A stretch of DNA of 64,000 nucleotides from positions 1,364,001 through 1,428,000 of the forward strand of contig OX637806.1 in the NCBI GenBank assembly GCA_951802425.1, read 5' to 3'. A model generated the notes under the pieces. The model saw only the letters and a program-made list of their open reading frames with translations. It made no database searches and was not told the origin of the DNA. The position numbers and the translations under genes are program-made. Shown one piece after another: positions 35,045-46,246 of this stretch. This stretch comes from Clavaria fumosa (lineage: Eukaryota; Basidiomycota; Agaricomycetes; Agaricales; Clavariaceae). The stretch's first letter is position 1. Every line of letters starts with the position of its first letter.

Positions 35045-38000
35045 TCAAGGTCCACGAAGTCCGAGTGCGCATGCGAAATGCTTCGCCTTCAAGCTCGGTA
35101 ACGCCTTCGTCAGTGTATCGGCTACCATGTCATCTGTGGGGCAATAGATGAGTCTGATCTTGCCTTCTTGCACAGTGTAACGTATGAAGTGGTAGCGAAG
35201 GTCGATATGCTTGGTTCGCGCATGGAACGAGCCATCTGCATCGCTCGCGAGCGTGATTGCTGGGAGTGAGTCGCTCCAGATTGTTATCGGCTTGTTGAGT
35301 GGTCGGAATACCTCGCCGATGAACTGTCGAAGCCAGAGCGCCTCCTTCGCTGCGTGCATTGCCGCTATGTACTCTGCTTCCGCCATTGAAAGCGTCACTA
35401 ATTCTTGTTTCTTCGAGAGCCAGGATACCGCGCCACCATCGATAAGGAACACGTGACCAGACATTGCATGGCGGTGGTCTTGTGTGGCACCATCTGCGTC
35501 GGTAAAGCCCTCTAATCCTTTTCTTTCTCCTCCGTAGGTGAGTTCCCAATTCTTTGTCCCTATAAGGTACCTAAATATTCTCTTCACAGCTTCCCAATGC
35601 ACTTGGCCGGGGTTGTCAACGAATCGGGCCAGTAGGGCAACGGGGAACGCGATATCCGGTCGGGTCGCTACAGCACAGTACATCAGCGATCCGACGGCTT
35701 CGCAGTACGGTATGTTCTTCATCTCTGCTTTCTCCTTGATATTTTGCGGGCACTGATCTTTTGTGTACCTCGCAGTGGGGTCCATCGGTATGGACAGCAG
35801 TTTATCGTCTTCAAAATTGTATTTGCGTAGGATTGATTTGATGTACGCCATCTGCGACAGCGCGATCGTCCCTGCTTCGCAGTCCCTCGTTATCTTTATT
35901 CCTAGCAGCCATTTCACAGGCCCCAGGTCTTTCAAGGTGAATCGTCATCCCATCTCGATCTTGCAATGTTCAATTAACGTCTTTGAGTTCACTGCGATGG
36001 TGCAGTCGTCGACGTGAACGGCCAGGACCAGCATGCTGTCCCCTCTATGTAGGTAGAAGACTGCCGGGTCACTCGCGCATCGGGTGAGTCCGATTTCTTT
36101 CATCATTTCGTTCATGGTTTGATACCAGCGTCGTCCGGCTTGTTTTAGACCGTATATTGTCTTCTTCAGTTGTACGCAGTACTCGGCTGGGTCCGCTTCC
36201 TCAAATTCCTCGGGTAGCTCCATGTAGATTCTTTCATTGTCATCGAGGACACCATTTAGGAACGCGCTATGAAAGTCAAACATTTCGATTACCCATCTGT
36301 TTCGTCCAGCTATCGCCAGGACCGTTCGGATGGCGGCCAGCCGCGCGACGGGCGCGAAGGTTTCGTAGTAGTCTTCGCTGTATACTTGTGTGTACCCCTT
36401 CGCTACTAGTCGCGCTTTGTACCTTTTGATCTCACCATGCTCATTTTTCTTTATTCGCAATACCCATTTGCTTCCTACAACGTTGCTGTCCTTTGGTCGT
36501 CGGACAACTTCCCAGGTCCCAGCTTGATTCAAATTTTTTATTTCAGTTTGTATTGCGTCGAGCCAGCGAGGCCAGTCAGGCCTTGTTTTGGCTTCTTTCA
36601 GGGACTGCGGGTCTAGGCCTTCGGCATCAGCTACGGCAGCGACCATCATGAGAATTTCTTTTGTCTCTTCAGCAGTCGTGCCTGCCTCGTGCTCGTCTAG
36701 CGTTGACAGCCCTGGAATTTTCTGTGCTCTTCCAACATGTCCGTCGGTCGTCCCTTCTCCGCTCTTCAGTCTCCTTATGTGCTGCGATGGCCGTCGCATT
36801 CTTTGTGGTCGTTTGTTTCAGTTCATCCTTCAAAGTCTTCCCCTAGAGGGTCCCTCGTGAGCGGTTCTCGTTCGGAGTGGTCCTCAGCGTGAGTCTCTCG
36901 TGTTCCAGGTGCGTTCGCGAGTTCTGGCGTCGATACTGGATCTGATTCTTTTTCACCCCCGTTTTCTCCTGCTTGCATGAGTTTGATGCCGCCAACGTCG
37001 TCGTCTGGGCTGTCATGGAACTTGACGCTTCGTTCAACGCTGACAGTTCTTTTCTCGGGCCAGTAGATCCGGTGAGCGTTTGTTTCTTCGTCGTATCCTA
37101 ACCATCTCGCCGGTACTCCGCGTGCTTGCAATTTGTTATTGCCTGTAACGTGGACCCAGACCTTTTCTCCCCACTCGTGCACCCCCTTAAGCGTCGGTTT
37201 GGTCTTGTACAACATTTCGTGTGGTGTTTTCCCTTCCACTACTCCCTTCGTAGGTGTTTGATTCTTCAGCCATACGATGTGTCTGACTGCTTCGCCCCAT
37301 AGGAAGCTGGGGAGTTCGCTCGCGTGAAGTACTGCCCTCGTTCTCTCGATAACTGTCCTGTTTAGTCGTTCGGCCACTCCATTGTATTCAGGCATGTCGT
37401 GTACGGTTGGGTAGTGTGCCATTCCCTGTTCTGCTAGGTAAGCCTGTAGTTTGTCGCTCATATACTCCCCTCCTCGGTTGCTGATGAGTCCCTTGATCGT
37501 CTTAACGCCGTGTTGCGTTCGCATCCAGGCTGCGTATTGTTTGTAAGTGTCAAATGTTTCTCCTTTCTTCCTTAGCAGTGTTAATTGTGTCCATCTCGTA
37601 TAGTCGTCTGTGAATGACACGTAGTAGACTTTCTTTGTTCTTGTTTCGACTGGTGCTGGTCCCCACAGGTCGGAGTGGACCAGCTCACTGAACTTCTCTG
37701 CTCGTGGTCTTTCTCGTACGGATTTTATTTCTTTTCTTGTCATCTTTGCATGTTCACATGACTCGCAGATGATTGTCTCGTCCGTTGCTCGTAGCTTTAT
37801 GCCTTTGATCCATCCCTTCTCCACTGCTCTTTTCGCTGCCGCAGGTGCTACATGTCCAAGTCATCGGTGAAGTTGATTGAGGGTGAGTGTTTCGTCGTCT
37901 TCTGCCGCTGCGGTATTGATGTGGTTTACTCTGTACAGCCCATTGTCAACTCCTATCCGCCCTATTACCTCCTTTTTTTGGTTGAACATGCGGCACATCG

Positions 38001-39523
38001 TCCCTTGGAATATGGCGGTGTAGCCGTCCTGGGCCAGCGCAGATATAGACACGAGTGTGGGGCCGATTCCGGGGCAATATAGTACGTCTTTCAATGTTAT
38101 CATAGTTTGTTTCTCGCTGTTCGGAATAATGTCGTTATGTCTCCTTTTCCAGTCGCTTGAAACGTTCGTTTGTTGGCTGCACGGATCGCTTTCGGTTGGA
38201 TCTGCTCAAAGTTCGTGTATCTTTGTTGTTGGGAGCTCATGTGTCGTGACGCTCCTGAGTCGTACAGGTCAGTGTCATCCATGTACGCAGTCATGCCTGA
38301 TCCTTCTTTCTCTGCCAGTGCAGCTTGCAGTTCTTTGTCTCGTGAGTGTTCTTCGTTGTCGCTGACGAGCTGAGCTGAGAAAGCTTCCAGGTCATCGTTT
38401 TCGTCTTGGGCTGCGTTCCCGCCGTCGGCTCGCTTTCCGCCCTTTTCTTTCGGACCTTGGCCTTCCTTTCCGCCACCTTTGGCCCAGCAATCGGCCTTCT
38501 TGTGTCCGCGTTTGTTGCAGTTGAAGCACTTGAGTAATTTCTTTTTCTTCTGCTTTTCCCCTGCCAATAACGCTTCGTCTGTAGTGCTCTCCTTCTTTCC
38601 GGTCTCCTCTGATATCTGTCGTCGATCGTACTCGTCGCTAACGGACTGTATCAGGGCTTCTGGGTTTAAAGGTTGGCCTAGGACTCTCAACGCCGCTGTT
38701 ATCGCTGACAAGAAGGTGCCGTACGTCTTCGGTAGCGACCCTAAAAGCATTGCCGCGAATTCCTTGTCGTCGATTGTGACCCCAAGGGCCACCAGGTCTT
38801 CTTTCAGAGCCTGCATGGTGGTGAAATGGGTATGTACGTCCCCCTCTTCCTCACATTGCGTCTCTTGTAACTTCTTTCGCAGGTCTATGGTGAACATCTT
38901 CGAGCGCATCTCGTATAATACGAGATGCCACGGTCCAGTTAAGTCCGGTTCAGGGCCAATTTTTTCGAACCCCGAACCGGACTTTAGGTCCGGTTCAGGC
39001 CAAATTCCGAACCTTGAACCTGAGTTCGGTCCAAGTCCAGTTCATTGGACCGGACTTTTACCAAATAAGGTAATGGTTCGCCCAAATTTGGGCTTCTGAA
39101 CCTCAATTTTGGTTCGGTTCACCCACTTGGCTGAACCTGAACCTCATTTTTGGTTCGGTCCAGTCCAGTTCAGGTTCGAACCAAAGTTCAGAACCGAACT
39201 GTGGCATCCCTACTCGTATTGCGCCTTGAGTATGTCCCATGCCTGTTTTACCGTCGTCTTCGCTCTGATCTTTAGGTAGAGCGAGTCGGGTATCGTCGAG
39301 GCGATCTGCTGTAGCACAATCGCTTCTTCCAGCATCCAGTTGCGTAGTTCTTTTCTGTAGGCTTCCATAGTCGTGGACGGCACCAGTACTTCGCTCCCAT
39401 CGATCGCCCTCGTTGGTTGAGGGGTCGTAGGCGCTACGGACGCTCCTGTGAGGTGTCCGTCAAGTCCGCATGCCAGTACTGATAGACCGAGCCTATCTCT
39501 GTAGATAACCCAGTTCCGTCCAT
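35045..39523 (-). pseudogene. Copia Gag-Pol polyprotein with stops, shifts and a MITE
   Basis: From 39523 leftward: Gag ('GRNWVIYRDRLGLSVLACG'), interrupted by the MITE at 39212-38918, then Gag with a knuckle (CFNCNKRGHKKADC near 38520) and protease 'LYDSGASRHM' near 38240. Integrase (37824-36823) has 'LVHSDLWGP' and 'EYNGVAERLNRT' but 'ISNRGGEY' where SDRGGEY is usual, so a catalytic Asp is replaced by Asn. RT-RNase H (36799-35045) has 'AVHVDDCTIAV' and the copia-type 'YIAAMHAAKEALWLRQF'. Defects include frame changes near 38105 and 36800, TGA near 37857 (in LHR*LGH), and TGA at 35945-35947 before 'RFTLKDLGPVKW'. Length and order fit copia, but this copy cannot make an active polyprotein. 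Confidence 0.92.
38918..39212. mobile_element. hAT-like MITE in copia gag (295 bp)
   Basis: It interrupts Gag between '...ILKAQYE' and '...RSKMFTIDL'. The ends are inverted (left atacgagatgccac, right gtggcatcccta), and 8-bp flanks match at 7 of 8 positions (CTCGTATA at 38910-38917, CTCGTATT at 39213-39220). The interior consists of many 'ggttcgg/ccgaacc' and 'ggtccagt' words and could fold strongly. No frame is open. Confidence 0.75.
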
Positions 39524-39528
39524 CCGAT

Positions 39529-39793
39529 CACGACCAACTGGGAGGCGACAGGAGATGCTATTCGTACTTTACTGTCCTTATATACATCCTCCGTAGTTAT
39601 GTGCTTGTGTATGGTGATGTGACAGTGGTCGCGCTACAATGATGTGTACAATCCCTATGCTACAGTCGTTGCTTATCTAAGCATCTGTTCTACACTATCT
39701 CGTATGAATGCAACGTGCTATAAGTTAGTTACAGTTGCTAGTAGTACAAGTTATACATCGGACGGATCTTCATAATCCTTGAATACTCCAACA
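39529..39793 (-). repeat. Copia 5' LTR (265 bp)
   Basis: The right copy is followed by the CAGAT target repeat. It contains the TATA-like 'ttatatacatcc' on the + strand near 39580, on the side opposite to that expected if read in element orientation, so promoter position is unclear. Confidence 0.9.
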
Positions 39794-39798
39794 CAGAT

Positions 39799-40887
39799 GA
39801 CGATGGACACGGCGCTGTATGTCACGAAGTTGGTCGTCCAAGACAAAGGTCCTGCTCATTCTCCTCAGTCGTATTTTAAAGCTTAGCCGACCTGCGCCCG
39901 CAGTCCCGTTAAATGATATACCCTATATAGTTTGTGCACCTGCGTTCATCCCTCCAGGGATGTATGTCTAATCGTGACATTGCGCAAAAGGACTACCCCA
40001 CAATTCGTTTCAATGCGAGGGAAAGCGTCGAAATGCCTTTCCGTATGAAATGTTCTATCTTTCAACGTGTTCCTGCTTACCACCCCCACTCAGGCTACGT
40101 TGCGGATGGATCAGAGCCCACGTTGCCGCCTGGAATGAAGCGTCTCTTGCAAGACAATCTTGACGAAAGCATTGAGTTCTGACAGCATTTGCCGTGAAAG
40201 AATACATTCATGTGAATACAGCATGGATGTATGTGATCGTACAGTGGATGATAAGCAACGCAGTTCAAAGCAGAATAATAGTGGTCTAGAGATGAAAGCA
40301 GAGATGACTAGTGATAAATCCACAGAAGGAACGAAATCTTGATATACGATGGAATTAGGTAGACCCGCTGGAAAGAAACAAAACACCCAGGCACGCTGGA
40401 AAAAAAACCGTTCATGGCGGAAACGAGCAGTACAATGATCTATAGCGCTGTCTTATTTGGTTGCGAGGCTGGGGAGGTCAGCGGCGCCTGGTCGAGCGGC
40501 CGCAGCTCCCAAGGTGCTGGCACCCTAGTCACGTCAGCGAGGTTGAGATCAGCTCGCGAGTCTCGTATATATAGTAGTAATCGGTCACGCGGTCACGGGT
40601 GTTCATCGCCATCCTGGCTCGACAGCGACGCAGCTTCGTTCGCAAGACGCAGCTTCGTTCGCTTGATCCCTGGAATGACAATAATGTGACACTAAGCAAA
40701 TACGTTGGAAGGCGTCCAAATCAGACTTACAAGTGGCAATCATCGTCCCATCTTCTTCCATAAAGGGGCTTCCCGACTACAGAAGGTCGTCCTGCAACGT
40801 ATAGAGACACCACAGAGATTCTTCATACAGCTTCTCGCACTCATCAGGAAAGGAAGGGGCTCCTTGCGGGCAGCAGTCCGGCTCTGT
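39799..40887. other. Host-type region upstream of LCB1; no certain gene
   Basis: An 82-codon + frame at 39934-40182 ('RDIAQKDYPTIRFNARESVE') could be the end of a host gene cut by copia, but it has no recognisable similarity. A TATA-like cgtatatatagta lies near 40565 and an 18-bp direct repeat (acgcagcttcgttcgc) at about 40628 and 40646; these may belong to the LCB1 promoter. The first exon of LCB1 could begin in this stretch. Confidence 0.4.
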
Positions 40888-42742
40888 ATGCGCAAATCAG
40901 ATTTTTGGTCACAGGTAGGGTGGGCGACAACATTTGAAAGGCTGTTCTACAACGTCCCCGGCTCCGCTGTCGTCGCTCGGTACGTGAATCCTCTCATCAG
41001 AACGACTCTGGCCGGACGTTGCTTGAGGTTATTCTCATCACATTCACGATCCGAACCCTTTTACAGTCCAGGACTCGCGCGGATAGAAATGGCCAACATT
41101 ACGAAAAGTTTTCTCCAAAGGTGCGGCACCATTCGAGATGACATTTATATACTGATCCTCCATGTGCAGGAAATCGACGAATTAGTTGACGACTGGAATC
41201 CTGAACCACTCGCTCAACCTCTCAATGCATGGGATAATGATGATTTAGCGGATGTACCGGTCATTGCTGGGTCCCATAGCACCAAACTTGTTATCGTAGA
41301 GACCGGCCGACCTGCAGTTAACCTGGCGTCCTTCAACTTCACGGGACTGTCGGGCAATGAGCAGATCAAGAATGTGGCGATTGAGACACTCAGGAAATAT
41401 GGGCTTGGTAGCTGTGGTCCTCCTGGCTTTTACGGCACTCTAGGCAAGTGCTCTTTGATACATGGCGAGGAGTCAGTGCCTCTGATTTTATGTGGCAGAT
41501 GTTCATATGCAACTAGAGCGCGACATCGCTGACTCCCTTGGTACAGAAGCTGCCATTTTGTACTCGCAAGGCTTCTCCACCATCTCATCTGTCATCCCTG
41601 CGTTTTGCAAGCGTGGCGATATTATCGTTGCTGATCGAGGTGTCAATTTTGCAATTCAGAAAGGCATTCGGATATCTCGATCCACCGTAAAATGGTTCGA
41701 ACATAACGACTTGAAGAGTCTTGAGGGCGTCTTAGCGTCCGAGCATCACCAGGCACAGAGAAAAGAACTGACTAGACGCTTTATCATCACAGAAGGGATA
41801 TTCGAGAGGGATGGGTTAATGCTTGATCTCCCCAGACTGGTCAGTCGTGCTCGAGAGACCCACCCTGGGAAGTCCTTAGGCCTCCACAGATTGAGATAAA
41901 GCAGAAGTACAAGTATCGCCTTATCCTCGATGAGAGTATCTCCTTTGGTAGTGTTGGACGTACGGGCCGAGGACTGACCGAGTTGTACGATGTCCCTGTG
42001 AGCCATACTTATCCTTTCCACGTTACATACTTACTGTCCCCGAGGTCAAAGAAGTCGACATCCTCATAGGTTCCATTGCAAATTCACTGTGTTCCTCGGG
42101 CGGTTTCTGTGCAGGGTCTCAGACAATGGTGGATCATCAGGTAAGAGCCATTCTATACCGTTTCTAGCAAACGACTTTCAAACATTTACTGCGCTAAAGC
42201 GGATCAACGGGCCTGCCTTCGTGTTCTCCGCATCGACGCCTGCACTTCTCGCCGCCAGCGCTTCACAAGGGATCAGCATCCTGCGACGCTCCCCCACCAT
42301 CTTCAGCAAGTTGCGGGCCAATATCCACGCCGCGCGCTCCATCCTTGAACAGTTGTACTGTATCACCGTCCCCTCTCACCCTGCAAGCCCCATTATTCAT
42401 ATCTGCGTGTCACCGGGAATGGAGAGCACGCCCAGACACTCAATGATCCTGCCTCCTTCCAGCTTGGATAAACCCGACTTCCACACACAAGAACGCTTGT
42501 TGCAAGACGTCGTCATGCAATGCAGACGTCTGGACGTGCTCGTCACGCGCGCGGCGAGGCTGAGAGGGCAGGATTCATTCGAAGGGCCGCCGAGCATTCG
42601 TCTCGCGCTTTCTAGCGCGCTCAGCACAGAGGAAACGGTGAAAGCCGTCAGCATCCTCAAGGCCGTTCTAGTGAACACGCTCGCGAAGCAAAATGAAGTA
42701 ATAGATGCCGATGGTTGGCGACCCGTTGTGCGAGAGGGCTAA
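40888..42742 (+). CDS. LCB1: Serine palmitoyltransferase subunit 1 (LCB1), spliced, one possible frameshift
   Basis: LCB1 is the non-catalytic partner of LCB2 in serine palmitoyltransferase, the first step of sphingolipid synthesis at the ER. Exons read: about 40888-41120, 41170-41443, 41499-41839, 41890-41997, 42045-42140 and 42200-42742. Motifs follow the family: '[12 protein letters not shown]', '[10 protein letters not shown]', '[19 protein letters not shown]', '[11 protein letters not shown]', '[13 protein letters not shown]', '[19 protein letters not shown]', 'GGFCAGS' and '[14 protein letters not shown]'. As expected for LCB1, there is no PLP-binding lysine. The intron at 41444-41498 begins GCAAGT, a GC-AG intron; the 42141-42199 acceptor (ctaaag) is weak. 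Near 40988 the frame must move by one base between RYV and SHQND, so a 1-nt deletion or base-call error is likely. ATG 40888 is a guess; a further upstream exon is possible. Confidence 0.88.
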
Positions 42743-43037
42743 TGCACGAGGGCTACGCCAACCAGGAAAGCGCGTACCGCAAAGCGACGGGGTCCCTTCG
42801 CCGGCACCCCAAGTCCGGTGGAATTGTACAGTCATTGAGGTCGCGCACGTTCAATGTGATTTGATTCCCGCAAATGTTGCCCTTGAACAGTTCGTCTGGC
42901 TTTATCCAACGTGTATTTTCGCGAAGTCACAGCAGTATTGCGTTCCGCGGTTGTTACGCCCTTTAACATAATGCCTAACTGTTGGCTGGCATTAGTACAG
43001 TCTGGTGGCCGTGTCCTTCCACCAAAACGCCCAAATA

Positions 43038-43655
43038 TCATTTGCATGCGAATGTAGCCCAGGTGGGGGAGACGGCTTCTGTTGCACCTCCATAGAGACG
43101 GGGACAAAGTACGGCCTTCTCATACAGTGCTACAGAGGGAAGAATATTCATGTCCTCGAGTGTACCACTGGCGACGCAGATACACAGACGACGCCGACGC
43201 AGAATACACGGACACACCGCACCCCAACGATCGCCCCATCCTGTCCCCTCCGCCCTCGTCGTCACCGTGCTGTGCCACCTGCCCCCCGTGACTGCGTCAA
43301 CAGCAATATCAACGGGCTCACAGTCTGCACCATCGACGATATCCACCACGACTCCACCAAACGGCCACGCCTCCGTCCCCGCCAAACCCACCACACACGC
43401 CAACGCCTCCCGTCCACAAACCGTCTGCAGCTTCATCTCTCCACTCACATACCACTGATTCACCACAAATGGCACCCTAACCAGGTCGTTCTGCCTAGGC
43501 GCACGCGATGGTCCCGCCTTCGCCACGAACATCGTCCGCTCCGGCGACACCATGTTATCCAGCATCGTCACCCCCTCTGCGCTCCTCACTGCATTCCCGC
43601 ACCCGAATGTGTCTATGAATTGGTTTCTTGTTTTTATTGTCGTCCTGTTTTTCAT
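43038..43655 (-). CDS. Hypothetical protein, possible C-terminal exon
   Basis: A 205-codon reverse frame convergent with LCB1 reads as a mixed, non-repetitive protein ('GVTMLDNMVSPERTMFVAKA', 'VRVPFVVNQWYVSGEMKLQT'). It has no family I recognise, no signal peptide and no membrane segment. An initiating ATG is at 43655, but a 5' exon further right is possible. The composition is CpG-rich like LCB1, which supports host origin. Chance is not excluded, because the + strand also has open frames here. Confidence 0.35.
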   Translation of the reverse strand: MKNRTTIKTRNQFIDTFGCGNAVRSAEGVTMLDNMVSPERTMFVAKAGPSRAPRQNDLVRVPFVVNQWYVSGEMKLQTVCGREALACVVGLAGTEAWPFGGVVVDIVDGADCEPVDIAVDAVTGGRWHSTVTTRAEGTGWGDRWGAVCPCILRRRRLCICVASGTLEDMNILPSVALYEKAVLCPRLYGGATEAVSPTWATFACK

Positions 43656-44931
43656 TCTGCTGTTTTTCTTGCCGCTTACCTAGCTCCTGCCCTCATCCCG
43701 CCCAGCTCCTGCTCTCGGCCCATCACAGCCTCCCCTGCCCTTTCCCTGCCCCCCCTGCTGCCCTCGCCGTTGCCCTGCTCCCTGCCCTGCCGCACACTGC
43801 CACTGCCACAGGTATGACTCTTCTCCATCCTCTGCGCACAAGCTGCTGCGAATCGATGGCCCAGGTCCTTGCTCTCGGTCTTTGACCGCAGTGGGGACCT
43901 GGGCCATTGCTGCCGCGTCACTATTGCCATCGCTGCCCGCTATCAACGCCACCAGCTCAAATCCCAACGATATTGGTTTCATTACTGTTGCGCTCGCAAA
44001 CGATATTTTTTCCCTGGCGCAACGCAATGGCTGGTGTCTGTCCAGGGTGAATCGTTGATGTGCCGAGAGATGGCGGCAGCTGGGGAGGTCAAGTCGGTGA
44101 TGGCAGTAGACAGAGTGCTGTGAATACAACACAGAAGCAGACGCATAGACAGATGCAGACACAAAAGAGTAGAATAGAGCAGAGGAGAACAGTGGGCGCG
44201 GTTCCTCCTCATTGGATGCCTTGTTGATCATCTGCAGCCAGGGCATTCTGCAGGTGCGCCCGTAACTGCCCAAGCCGCTTGACAGCAAGTGTCATGGTTC
44301 CTGCGAAGACCGGTGACTGAGCACCTAGTCCATGGTAAGAGTGGGCGCAATTGAAGGCAGGAACGGCCCAGGCCTCTCATTCGAATCCAACCGGACGGAG
44401 GTGGAAGGATGCGGCGCGACCCCAACACGCGTGGACACAGATGGGGTGGAGAGTGCCTCCGCATCACGAAAGGCTGGGGCGGGCGGCGGCGCCAAATCCG
44501 ACCACGGGCGTGGGACGGAGTGGGTTTCACTCTGGATAGTGGGGCACAGCCTGAGGAAGCGGGAAGGGCCAGCGTCGGAGCCTCGCCCAAAGTCACCAGG
44601 AAGTTCCATGGGAGGAGGTTGGTTCGAGACCCGAGGGAACACCCTGAGAAATGAGTAGGAAGCGCCAGGAGGGGCTCAAAGGAGCCCCAGGAAGTCCAGG
44701 CGCGGAGCCCGGAGACGATCCCTGCGTGGGCGCGAAAGGTTTCCTCTTCCCACCGCTCTTGCTCGCAGGTACTAGCGGTTCCCTAGAGCGCTGGGGGATC
44801 CTCGGATGCGGCGGGTGAGAGAAAAACAAAGCACATGCTGTAAATGAGCACGTGACATACAGCAATGGCAACTGCGCAGCAGACGAGTGCTGGTTGTTAT
44901 CGATAACACCCTCGTCACCGTTGGCCATATC
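43656..44931. other. No gene recognised
   Basis: Open frames exist on both strands, but their translations are low-complexity or unlike known proteins. A C-rich stretch (cctgccctttccctgcc) lies at 43680-43810. The last part should contain the promoter of the NB-ARC gene that starts at 44932. Confidence 0.45.
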
Positions 44932-46246
44932 ATGAGTCAAGACTTCAGTTTCGCAACAATCAGTGAGTAGCCCGCATGGTCTCGTGTCACATGGTATTGA
45001 CTCTTCTCTCTAGATACATCCAGTGTTACTGGTCGCGGCGGTGATGTCGGTAGTCATAATCTCAACATCGTCGATAACAGAACAATCCATACCTACACCA
45101 TTTACAGTGAGTAGGAATGAGATCAAATACATAAGATTGTACCTCACCTGCAATGTAGATCAGGATGCCGCCAATGTGCCCAAACAATTACAGCCAAGGA
45201 CTCCATACCGCTTGATGCCTCCGTCCAGTCCTCGATTCACTGGGCGCGAAGACTATCTAGACAGACTCCGACATCACTTCAGCATGCCGTTCGAGTGCCA
45301 GAGGCAATTTCTGCTATATGGAATGGGTGGTGCAGGGAAGACTCAGATTTGTTTGAAATTTGTCGAACGGAACAGGGATTTGTGAGTCTGCTCTGCTCTG
45401 CCACTGATTTTGTCATTCTCACCAGTCCTGCCAGGTTCTGGGAAGTGTTTTGGATTGATGCGACCAATAATGAGACTGCTGAGCAAAGTGTCAAAGACAT
45501 TGCAGAGATTCCTGCTGCTCGGCAATCCGGAGTTCAAAGCTCGGTGGAGTCTGTTCTCCTGTGGCTGTCTTACACTGCCAAGGAGAACTGGCTGCTTGTA
45601 TTTGACAATGCAAGTGATCCTGACATGCTCTCCAAGTTCACTCCCAGAGGCAGTCATGGAAACTTGTTGATCACAAGCCGAAATCCAGACATGCGCCGCA
45701 CTGTGCATCCTAAGGCACGGGAGGAGGTTGAGAAAATGGAGGTGCAGGAAGCAATATCTTTACTGTTGAAGGCTGCATGCCTTGATGAATCTGCTGAATC
45801 ATTGAGGAGCACCTCTCAGTCTGTTGTGGCTGAATTGTGCTGTTTGCCTTTGGCAGTTGACCAAGCTGGAGCATATATTGCTTCTGGACTCTGTGGACTT
45901 GAGGAATACCTTGGGAAGTATCAGCAATGTCATCATGATCTACTAGCACATCCATCATTCAGGGGAGCATCAAATTATGGTCAGGCAGTGTATGGGACAT
46001 GGGACTTGTCCTTCCAAGCCATTGCATCAAGAGCTGCAGGACAGGAAAACACCAAGAATGTCCAGGCTGCCAAAAGTGCCATCCTCTTGCTACAAATATT
46101 GTCTTCACTTCATCATGAAAGTATATCAGAAGAGATATTCCAAAGAGCAGCAGCCAACTTTCCCACTGATAGAAATGCCAAAGAAATCAAGCTGTTCCAG
46201 AAGGTGGTCTCCTCTATATCCAGTGGAAGAAAGCAAAGGAGACATA

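Larger units (their letters stand above)
34772..39793 (-). mobile_element. Ty1/copia retrotransposon with 265-bp LTRs
   Basis: Two 265-bp direct repeats (34772-35036 and 39529-39793) bracket a reverse-strand gag-protease-integrase-RT-RNase H region in copia order. The direct repeat CAGAT flanks the element (34767-34771 and 39794-39798). LTRs differ at four positions, all transitions at CpG. On the minus strand the 3' LTR is preceded by a purine tract (gaagggggta). The LTR begins TGTTGG but ends GTCGTG rather than in CA. Gag coding starts within about 6 bp of the 5' LTR, leaving no primer binding site. Confidence 0.9.

Noticed and set aside
40960..41100. Intron of 88 bp from gtgaatcctc to cccttttacag in LCB1
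   Set aside because: It would remove the conserved 'SHQND...GRTLLE...IRTLLQ' segment, which is readable in another frame; a 1-nt deletion is simpler.
43680..44288. 202-codon reverse frame as a gene
   Set aside because: The translation is low-complexity (Gly/Arg/Gln-rich from a C-rich tract) and unlike any family; probably chance.
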